Assembly (NCBI GenBank): GCA_033851545.1
Contig: JAWWOO010000040.1
Location: forward strand, 62,001 to 126,000
Direction: 5' to 3'
DNA from: JAWWOL01 sp033851545
GTDB taxonomy: Bacteria; Actinomycetota; Actinomycetes; JAWWOL01
Length of the DNA stretch: 64,000 bases
Each line of letters begins with the position of its first letter. The stretch's first letter is position 1. The notes below the pieces were generated by a model. It worked only from the letters and a program-made list of their open reading frames with translations, had not been told where the DNA came from and did no database searches. The position numbers and the translations under genes were made by a program. This document shows, piece after piece, positions 24,598 to 31,397 of the stretch.

Positions 24598-26556
24598 ATG
24601 CCTGGCACCTGGTCGTCGATCGCCTCCATCTGCTCGTCGAAGCGCACGGTCGCGTACGCGGTCTGCAGCGACTGGGCCGACAAGGGCATGAGTGTGTGCA
24701 AGACCTGGGCGGACCAAGGCAGTGCCGCTTGCTCCTCCTGGGCCGACAAGGGCCACAACGCCTGCTCCTCGTGGGCGGACAAGGGCCGCAGCGAGTGCAG
24801 CTCCTGGGCCGACAAGGGCCACAACGAGTGCTGCGACTGGTGGCCCTGCTCGTGGTTCTGCGACGCCTTCTACTGGGTCGCCAACTGGGTGTGCCAAGGC
24901 TGGTACTGGGTCGCCGACTGGGTCTGCCAGGCGTGGTACTGGGTGGCCAACTGGGTCTGCCAGGCGTGGTACTGGGTCGCCAAGTGGGTCTGCGTCTCGG
25001 CCTACTGGGTCGCCAAGTGGGTCTGCCTGGCCTGGCAGTGGGTCACGCACATCTTCTGCTCCGGCAACGCCGGTCCGGTGTTCCTGCTGACCGACGGCTC
25101 GATCCTGCTGAACGAGAACGCCGACGGGTTCGGGACCCGGCGCTGGTGGAAGCTCACCGCCGACGCCAGTGGCAACTACTCCGGCGCCTGGACCCAGGTG
25201 GCGAGCAGCAACGTCGCGCGCAAGTACTTCGGCTCCGCGGTGCTCGCCGACGGCCGGCTGTTCGTCTGTGGCGGTGAGTACACCGACAGCTCCGGCAGCC
25301 AGACGCAGGACGAGTCGGTCTCAGCCGAGATCTACGACCCGGTCGCCGACACGTGGACCGTGCTGCCCTCGCCGCCCGGGGCCACCCAGGTGGGCGACGC
25401 CCCGATCTGCGTGCTGCCGGACGGACGGTTGCTGCTGGGCGCGATCAACAACACCAGCGTCTTCATCTTCACCCCCGGCCCGGACACGTGGACCACCACG
25501 GCCGCCAAGGGCACTCGCGCCTCCGAGGAGTCGTGGGTGCTCACACCGGACGCGACGGTCGTCACCGTGCGGACCGATGGCAGCGGCCTGGCCGAGAAGT
25601 ACGACGTGGCCAGCAGCACCTGGGTCTCCGCCGGCACCTTGCCGGCGGACATCGTGGAGGACGCCTCCGCGGAGATCGGCCCCGGCATCCTGATGCCCGA
25701 CGGACGGACCTTCTACGTCGGTGCCAACGCGTCGCTGACGTCGCTCTACACCACCGGCGCAAGCTCGACGGCCGCTGGGTCGTGGGCCAGCGGGCCGACC
25801 ATCCCTGGCCAGCCACGGGACAGCAACCCCTTGGGCACCAAGGATGGTCCGGGCGCGTTGATGCCCGGAGGCTCGGTCCTGTTCGGAGCCGCCCCAGTCG
25901 ACGGCTCGTCCGGCAACTTCCTGTCGCCCACCCGGTTCTTCGAGTTCGACGGCACCGCGATCAGCCGGGTGACCGACCCGCCCAACCCCCACGGTCCGCC
26001 GTACGTCGGCCGGCTGCTGCCGTTGCCGAACGGCGAGGTGCTCTGGGCGCGGGAGGACAAGGACGAGATCTATGCCTACACCAACCCCACGGCACCACAG
26101 GATGCCTGGCGACCGGTCATCGACAAGTGTCCGCGGGTGATCGCACCCGGTGCCACGATCAGCCTGACCGGTCGTCAGCTCAACGGTCTGTCCCAGGCCC
26201 AGGGATACGGCGATGACTACTCCGCGGCGACCAACTACCCGCTGGTCCGGATCCGCAACGGGCGCACCGGCACGGTGAGGTACTGCCGCACCTCGGACCA
26301 CACCAGCATGGGTGTGGCCACCGGGCCGCTGTCGGTCACCACGACGGTGCACGTGCCGGCGGATCTCGAGCTGGGCCGGTCGGTGCTGGAGGTCGTCGCC
26401 AACGGCATCCCGTCCGAGCCGTTCCGGGTCAACGTCGTCGAGACCGACCACCAGGGCCAGGGCCTCAGCACCGACGGTGAGTCGACCCGGCAGCAGCGCC
26501 TCGACCGGCCTGCACCCGCGAAGCCGCCGGCTGAGGAAGTCCCGGCATCGAAGTAG
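24598..26556 (+). CDS. Cys/Trp 11-residue repeat protein with kelch/galactose-oxidase-like propeller
   Basis: A 652-residue protein with an extraordinary N-terminus and no signal peptide. Residues 23-81 are 11-residue repeats of the form CxxWADKGxxx, with Cys at 23, 34, 45, 56, 67 and 78. Residues 88-154 are aromatic repeats such as WVCQAWYWVAN, with Cys at 88, 99, 110, 121, 132, 143 and 154, again exactly 11 apart. Residues about 158-530 form a kelch-type beta-propeller (AVLADGRLFVCGGEYTDSSG, EIYDPVADTWTVLPSPPG, VLPDGRLLLGAINNTSVF). The last 120 residues resemble the Ig-like end of galactose-oxidase-type proteins. The function is unknown. An 11-residue period equals three turns of alpha-helix, so the Cys would lie on one face. 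Confidence 0.85.
   Translation: MPGTWSSIASICSSKRTVAYAVCSDWADKGMSVCKTWADQGSAACSSWADKGHNACSSWADKGRSECSSWADKGHNECCDWWPCSWFCDAFYWVANWVCQGWYWVADWVCQAWYWVANWVCQAWYWVAKWVCVSAYWVAKWVCLAWQWVTHIFCSGNAGPVFLLTDGSILLNENADGFGTRRWWKLTADASGNYSGAWTQVASSNVARKYFGSAVLADGRLFVCGGEYTDSSGSQTQDESVSAEIYDPVADTWTVLPSPPGATQVGDAPICVLPDGRLLLGAINNTSVFIFTPGPDTWTTTAAKGTRASEESWVLTPDATVVTVRTDGSGLAEKYDVASSTWVSAGTLPADIVEDASAEIGPGILMPDGRTFYVGANASLTSLYTTGASSTAAGSWASGPTIPGQPRDSNPLGTKDGPGALMPGGSVLFGAAPVDGSSGNFLSPTRFFEFDGTAISRVTDPPNPHGPPYVGRLLPLPNGEVLWAREDKDEIYAYTNPTAPQDAWRPVIDKCPRVIAPGATISLTGRQLNGLSQAQGYGDDYSAATNYPLVRIRNGRTGTVRYCRTSDHTSMGVATGPLSVTTTVHVPADLELGRSVLEVVANGIPSEPFRVNVVETDHQGQGLSTDGESTRQQRLDRPAPAKPPAEEVPASK
24664..25059 (+). 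repeat. In-frame 33-bp tandem coding repeats (11-residue Cys/Trp units)
   Basis: The DNA repeats with a 33-bp period: about six units encoding CxxWADKG, then about six encoding the WVCxxWYWVAx type. Words such as TGGGCCGACAAGGGC and TGGTACTGGGTCGCC recur. The units differ by substitutions but never break frame, so selection on protein periodicity is likely. Confidence 0.85.
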
Positions 26557-26563
26557 GCCGCTG

Positions 26564-26606
26564 CGCCACCGCCGTCCGACCCGTCACGGGTGGGGCGGCG
26601 GTGGCG
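26564..26606. terminator. Strong hairpin between convergent genes
   Basis: CGCCACCGCCG at 26564-26574 pairs with CGGCGGTGGCG at 26596-26606, extended by three more pairs including one G-U. The loop contains a second small hairpin, ACCCG-TCA-CGGGT. It sits between the propeller gene and the convergent kinase fusion gene and probably ends transcription from both sides. Confidence 0.65.
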
Positions 26607-26624
26607 TGAGCTGCCTCCTGCCGC

Positions 26625-28067
26625 TCAGCCGCGCGGGCCGGCGGTGGCCGTGGTGTCGAGGTAGGCAGCCTCGGTCATCGCGACGGCCTGGTCGACGTCG
26701 AGGGCCACCCGGGCCAGCCCGAGATCCTCGATGCCGACGACCAGCTCGTTGCCGAAGTCCTGCACAAGGCGGTGCCACTCGGCCCCGTACAGGACCAGGC
26801 GGGCAGCCCCCGGCTCGGTCTGCAGCGCCGACCAGACGACCGTCGCCTCCGCCAGGGTGCCGATGCCGCCGGGCAGCGCGATGACCACGTCGGCACCGAG
26901 GATGTGCGTCAGTCTCTCGGCGTAGTCGGCACTCCAGCGCAGCTCGGACACGTAGGCGCTCGGCTCCAGACCCACCCAGCTCGTCATCGGCAGTCCGACG
27001 ACCACCGCACCGGACTCGGCGGCTCCCTGCGCCGTGGCCGCCATCAGGCCGCCGTAGCCGCCGGTCATCACCGTCCAGCCGCCTGCCCCGAGGGCAGCGC
27101 CGAGCGCCCGAGCCTCGTGCCATCGCGGGTCGTCCGGCCCGAGCCGGGCTGAGCCGAGGACGGCAACTGTCCTTGGTACTGCCGGACTCACGCCGTCGAG
27201 GCGGTCCTGCGCCTCAGCCGCCGTCATCGACGCCAGCCCGAGTGAGCCGTAGTGCTCGATCGACCATCCGGCGGTGTGAGTGGCGCGGGCGACGGCCTGG
27301 GTCAGAGCGTGGCCTGCGCCGAGGGCCCCGGCGACAGCGCCGCAGAACGTGTCGCCAGCGCCGGTCACGTCGACCGCTGCCGCCGGCGCGGGCGCCATCA
27401 GGCGCACGCCGTCGGTGTCGGCGATGAGCGCCCCCTCATCCCCGAGCTTGACCACGACTGTCGGGAAACCCTGGGCCAGTAGCGCTTCGGCGCCCGCCTC
27501 GATCCCGCCGGCTCCCAGCTCGTCTCGGCTCGGTGCGAAGACGTCGACCCAGCGGGCCAGCTCGCCGAGCTCGACCTCCCACGACTCGTGCGGGTCAACC
27601 AGGATCATGGCCGCGGGAGAGATATGCCGGATGTGCTCGACCAGGGCGAGCGTCACCGCGAAGGGCATCGGCGCGACGTGGACGACCGGAGCCGGCTCGG
27701 CCGTCAGCCAGCCCAGCGGGATGTCGGCCGGCCGAACCCAGCGGCTGTCCTCGTCCGGGGTCGAGCGGTCGACGAAGCGGCGGCTGCCGTCCGCCTCGTA
27801 GAGCAACCACGCCCTGCTGGTCGCCGACGTCGTCCGGACCACGCCGTCGAGCTCGATGCCGAGCCGGGTCAGGGTGCCGAGGATGTCCGGCGGCAGATCG
27901 GCGCCGGCTCTGGTGACCACGCCGACGGTCGGGTGCCACAGGCGGGCGCCGAGCGCCGCGTAGATGGCGTTGCCGCCGGGCTGACCCATCGTCGTACCGC
28001 CGTCCGCGCGTACGACGTCGTCGATGGTGAGGTTGCCGATGATGATGACCCGACGGCCTTCGGTCAT
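26625..28067 (-). CDS. PfkB-family kinase fused to a LOG-type (phosphoribohydrolase) domain
   Basis: A 480-residue two-domain protein from ATG 28067. Residues 1-290 are a PfkB/ribokinase-type kinase: GNLTIDDVV, GQPGGNAIYAALGARL, and the catalytic DVTGAGDTFCGAVAGAL with its Asp base. Residues about 298-480 are a LOG/lysine-decarboxylase-like domain: VAVLGSARLGPDDPRWHEAR, MTGGYGGLM and the hallmark LPGGIGTLAEA. PfkB members phosphorylate sugars or nucleosides. LOG members cleave nucleoside 5'-monophosphates to base plus ribose 5-phosphate. The fusion therefore suggests a two-step nucleoside cleavage enzyme (inference). The MERK-type Arg of LOG reads YAERL. The start overlaps the MBL stop by four bases. 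Confidence 0.88.
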   Translation of the reverse strand: MTEGRRVIIIGNLTIDDVVRADGGTTMGQPGGNAIYAALGARLWHPTVGVVTRAGADLPPDILGTLTRLGIELDGVVRTTSATSRAWLLYEADGSRRFVDRSTPDEDSRWVRPADIPLGWLTAEPAPVVHVAPMPFAVTLALVEHIRHISPAAMILVDPHESWEVELGELARWVDVFAPSRDELGAGGIEAGAEALLAQGFPTVVVKLGDEGALIADTDGVRLMAPAPAAAVDVTGAGDTFCGAVAGALGAGHALTQAVARATHTAGWSIEHYGSLGLASMTAAEAQDRLDGVSPAVPRTVAVLGSARLGPDDPRWHEARALGAALGAGGWTVMTGGYGGLMAATAQGAAESGAVVVGLPMTSWVGLEPSAYVSELRWSADYAERLTHILGADVVIALPGGIGTLAEATVVWSALQTEPGAARLVLYGAEWHRLVQDFGNELVVGIEDLGLARVALDVDQAVAMTEAAYLDTTATAGPRG

Positions 28068-28894
28068 GGGCCGGTGACACCCAGTTGCTTGGTGAATGCC
28101 GGCCAGGCAAGGGGATCGTGGCCAGGCACCAGCTGGTAGCCCCGTTCGGCAGAGATTGCCTTGAGCCGCCGGATCGACTCGATGCCCCGTGCCGGATTCG
28201 GGTCGACCATGCCCCCAGGCGAGAGCTCCTCGTCGATGTTGCGCTGCAGGTCCGCAGCATCGAAGGCCAGGATGAACCCCGTCGCGCCATAGGCCTCGGC
28301 GGCCGTGGCGTCCAGGTCGATGACAAAGCTCTGGTGCCCCGGCGTGTGGCCGGGGGTCATGACCGCCGTGACCCCCGGCGCGAGCTCGACATCGTCGTCG
28401 GCGAGCTGCCAGTCGATGTGCGGGTCGTCGTAGTCGACCCGGAAGAAGCCGTGCTTCTCCGGGCTGTCCCCCTCTGGTGTGGGCCCGGACAGCCCGTAGG
28501 CGAGCTCGGCCCGCTGCAGGTGAACGGGGCACCGCCCCGTGAACCAGCGGAGGCCGCCCGCGTGGTCGTTGTGCAGGTGGCTCAGCGCCACGACCGTGAC
28601 GTCGTCAGGGCTGATGCCGACGGTCTCGAAGGCCACCTCGAGCGAGTCGCGCGGGTCGTCGAGCAGCTCCGCCGAGATGTCGCCACCATGGAAACGCCTG
28701 CGGAGGTGGGGATCCCGTACGAGAGGGACGTTGAACCCGGTGTCGAGCAGCAGCCACCCGCCGTCGAGCTGGACGAGCACTCCGGGCACCGGCTCGCGGT
28801 AGCGGACAGTGCGGTCGCCGCCGTGGATCGAGATGGTCTCCGGCAGGTCCTCCCAGCCGAACGTGATCGGTACGACGCGGCGGACGCCCGTCAT
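28064..28894 (-). CDS. Metallo-beta-lactamase-fold hydrolase (lactonase-like)
   Basis: A 276-residue MBL-fold protein with the zinc motif SHLHNDHAG (HxHxDH), the later ligands in MTPGHTPGHQSF and DAADLQ, and VPGHDP near the end. This layout is that of AHL-lactonase and glyoxalase-II-like enzymes that open lactone or thioester bonds. The substrate is unknown. It is the middle gene of the operon: 15 bp after the solute-binding protein and overlapping the kinase fusion by ATGA. It should be cytoplasmic, so it would act on an imported compound. Confidence 0.9.
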   Translation of the reverse strand: MTGVRRVVPITFGWEDLPETISIHGGDRTVRYREPVPGVLVQLDGGWLLLDTGFNVPLVRDPHLRRRFHGGDISAELLDDPRDSLEVAFETVGISPDDVTVVALSHLHNDHAGGLRWFTGRCPVHLQRAELAYGLSGPTPEGDSPEKHGFFRVDYDDPHIDWQLADDDVELAPGVTAVMTPGHTPGHQSFVIDLDATAAEAYGATGFILAFDAADLQRNIDEELSPGGMVDPNPARGIESIRRLKAISAERGYQLVPGHDPLAWPAFTKQLGVTGP

Positions 28895-28909
28895 GCCGCG
28901 CCGCCCCGG

Positions 28910-30514
28910 TCAGCCATTCTTGATCTTGGCCAGGTTGAGGCTCCACGGCATGGCCGGGACGTGGAACAGGCCGCTAAGGCTGTTGCGTGTGACGATCGTG
29001 TCCTGAACGTCGGCGATGTCGATGAAGCAGCCGTTCTTGACCAGCAGGTTGCCGGCGGCCCCGTAGTGGGTGGCGACGTCAGCGGGCGTCGTTGCGGCGA
29101 GGCCGGCATCAAGCTCCTTGTCCGCGGCGGGATCCTTGCACAGCATGTAGTTTGCGCCGCCGGTCGAGCTCATGTAGACCCGGGCCCACGTGTCGGGGTG
29201 CGCCGCGTCCGGGGGAGTCGTCTGGATCAGGATGGTCGGCGCCTTGTCGAGGTGGGTCGAGATCGCGAAGACCTCGGCGATCGGGATCGCCCGCGCCGTC
29301 GCGTCCAGGCCGACCTGCTGCAGGGTGACCTGGAGGAAGTTGGCCATCTCCTGGTTGCGCGGGTCGCTGGAGTCGTAGCCGATGTCGACCTTCTTGGTCG
29401 GCAGGCTGCCCACCATGCCCTTGAGCACGGACGGGTCGTACTTCACCACCGAGGTCGTGGCGGACAGCGGCAGCTCGTTCGGCGGGTAGAGCTGGGTCGA
29501 CGCCGTGGCCGCGGAGGCGAAGACATCCTTGGCAAGGGCCGCCTTGTCCAGCGCCTGCTCGAGAGCGTCGCGGGCGGCCGGAGAGGTGAACGCGCCCTTG
29601 CTGGGGTTGACGAACAGCAGGTTCTTCAGCGTCGTCGGGTAGGTGTGCACCGTGATCCCCGCCTTGCCGGCCAGGTCGGCGACGGCCTGCGTCGGCAAGC
29701 CGTGGGTGATCATGTCGAGCTCGCCCTTTTCCAGCTCGAGCTCCTGGGTCGCGACGCTGGCGACGATGGAGATATCGACCTCGGGGAAGTTGGCCTTGGT
29801 GCCCCAGTATTTGTCATACCGGGTCAGCACGTACTTCTGGCTGGTCACGAACGACGTGATCTCGTACGGGCCGCTGCCCGCGTCATGGGTGGACAGCCAC
29901 TTCTGCGCCTCGTCGCCGTTGACGGTGTGCGCCTTGATCGCGGTGGGGCTGAGGATCTTGGGACTCCACGGCGAGGCGAGGTAGTCGAGGAAGGCGCTGA
30001 CCGGGCTCTTCAGGTGGACGATCAGGGTGGTCGCGTCGGGCGTGTCCACCGACTTGACCTGGGCCAGCATGTACGACGGACCCTGGTTGACCGCCGTACG
30101 CCGGGCGAAGCTCGCCGCGACGGCGGCGGAGTCGAGCGGCGTCCCGTCGTGGAACGTGATCCCTTGGTGTAGCGTGAAAGTGTAGGTCAGCCCGTCGGCG
30201 GAGACCTTGGGCAGGTCGGCGACATCGCCGATCACCTTGGTGGAGTTCTCGGCGTACTGCAGCAGGCTGTCGTAGACCCCGTTGGTGACCATCAGGCCCT
30301 CGGCACCGTAGAAGACGTCCGGGTCGGGGACTCCCATGTCGTCGACGAACGGGATGTGCAGCACCGTGGCCGTCGAGGTCGCGTGCGACCCGGCGGCACC
30401 GGTGTTCGCGACCGGCGTGGCGCTCTTGCTCGAGCCGGAGGTGCAGCCGGTCACGACGAGAGCAGAGGTCGCCAGGAGAGCAGGAACGGCACGGGAACGC
30501 AAGCGATTCGACAT
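28910..30514 (-). CDS. ABC transporter solute-binding lipoprotein, family 5 (SBP_bac_5)
   Basis: A 534-residue exported lipoprotein when begun at ATG 30514 (the frame extends to 30547). The signal peptide ends in the lipobox LVVTGC. The mature part shows the family-5 pattern: GLTYTFTLHQGITFHDGTPL, RYDKYWG, and ALEQALDKAAL. Family-5 proteins deliver peptides, nickel or other small molecules to ABC permeases. No permease or ATPase gene is beside it, so it must share one encoded elsewhere. It is the first gene of the operon with the MBL hydrolase and kinase fusion and is divergent from the GntR gene. Confidence 0.9.
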   Translation of the reverse strand: MSNRLRSRAVPALLATSALVVTGCTSGSSKSATPVANTGAAGSHATSTATVLHIPFVDDMGVPDPDVFYGAEGLMVTNGVYDSLLQYAENSTKVIGDVADLPKVSADGLTYTFTLHQGITFHDGTPLDSAAVAASFARRTAVNQGPSYMLAQVKSVDTPDATTLIVHLKSPVSAFLDYLASPWSPKILSPTAIKAHTVNGDEAQKWLSTHDAGSGPYEITSFVTSQKYVLTRYDKYWGTKANFPEVDISIVASVATQELELEKGELDMITHGLPTQAVADLAGKAGITVHTYPTTLKNLLFVNPSKGAFTSPAARDALEQALDKAALAKDVFASAATASTQLYPPNELPLSATTSVVKYDPSVLKGMVGSLPTKKVDIGYDSSDPRNQEMANFLQVTLQQVGLDATARAIPIAEVFAISTHLDKAPTILIQTTPPDAAHPDTWARVYMSSTGGANYMLCKDPAADKELDAGLAATTPADVATHYGAAGNLLVKNGCFIDIADVQDTIVTRNSLSGLFHVPAMPWSLNLAKIKNG

Positions 30515-30557
30515 GCCTTCATGGTTGTCCTCAACTATTTCCGTCACATTTCGTGGC

Positions 30558-30572
30558 CGTCAATTCATGACG
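30558..30572. promoter_or_regulatory. Candidate GntR operator between solute-binding protein and GntR genes
   Basis: CGTCA-ATTCA-TGACG has 5-bp inverted arms and lies in the 152-bp divergent region, 44 bp upstream of the solute-binding protein start. The position fits, but the repeat is short and no second copy was found. Confidence 0.35.
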
Positions 30573-30666
30573 CTGCCCAGGTTTCCGGCAGATGCCGGGA
30601 CCGGGCACAGCGGCGTGTGCTGACCTTGCTGCCACCTGGCGGATATGCTCGGCCGGTGATGCCGCG

Positions 30667-31320
30667 ATGACGCCACGAGAGACCGCAGCGGCAACCGCCG
30701 CCGAGGGTCTGCCTGCCGCGGACACGATCTGCGCGGCCGTACGTCAGCGGATCATCGTCGGGCACTACGCAGCCGGCGAGCGGCTGACCGAGGAGCAGAT
30801 CGCAGCCGACTTCACCGCGTCCCGGATGTCCGTACGCGAGGCCTTGCGGGTGCTCAACGCCGAGGGATTCATCGTGATGCGCCCGTACTTCGGCACCTTC
30901 GTCGCCACCATCACACCGCAGCTGGCCTCGGACCTGCTCGAGGTGCAGGGCGGGCTGGAGGCCATGGCCGCCGGGCTGGCCGCCCGCAGGCACACGGCAG
31001 CCGACGTGGTCGAGCTGCGGGCCATCGTCGAGCAGGGCCGGCGCGCCGCCGGTGGGGACAAGGCCACGGTCGGTGCCCTGCATGGGCGCTTCCACTCCGT
31101 GCTGGCCCGGGCAGCCGGCAACGAGAGCCTCGCGGCGGTGATGGTGCAGATCCGCTACAAGGTCGACTGGGTCTATGCCTCGGCGGTCCGGCGGCCGCAG
31201 AGCGACTCGTGGGAGGAGCACAGCCGGATCGTCGACGCGATCGAGAGCGGCGACCCCGAGCTCGCCTCACAGGTCGCCCATGCCCACGTGCAGCACGGCT
31301 CCGACGCCCGCTCCGGCTGA
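30667..31320 (+). CDS. GntR-family transcriptional regulator (FCD subfamily)
   Basis: A 217-residue regulator starting MTPRETAAATAAEG. The winged HTH is at residues about 20-85 (AVRQRIIVGHYAAGERLTEE, RMSVREALRVLNAEGFIVMR), with the FCD domain after it (HGRFHSVLARAAGN, EEHSRIVDAIESGD, AHAHVQHG). The start at 30667 is favoured because the longer frame (from 30592) adds residues with no family match. It is divergent from the solute-binding protein/MBL/kinase-fusion operon and is its probable repressor, released by the imported compound or a product. Confidence 0.9.
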   Translation: MTPRETAAATAAEGLPAADTICAAVRQRIIVGHYAAGERLTEEQIAADFTASRMSVREALRVLNAEGFIVMRPYFGTFVATITPQLASDLLEVQGGLEAMAAGLAARRHTAADVVELRAIVEQGRRAAGGDKATVGALHGRFHSVLARAAGNESLAAVMVQIRYKVDWVYASAVRRPQSDSWEEHSRIVDAIESGDPELASQVAHAHVQHGSDARSG

Positions 31321-31397
31321 CAGCCGCTCGCGATCGCATTGCCCCCGTCGACCTCGGTGGGAAAGGATGGGCCGAGGCACGGTGGAAGGCGGATGGC

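Noticed and set aside
24664..25059. 33-bp DNA repeats considered as a CRISPR or non-coding array
   Set aside because: Units are directly adjacent without spacers, keep frame and encode the 11-residue protein periodicity.
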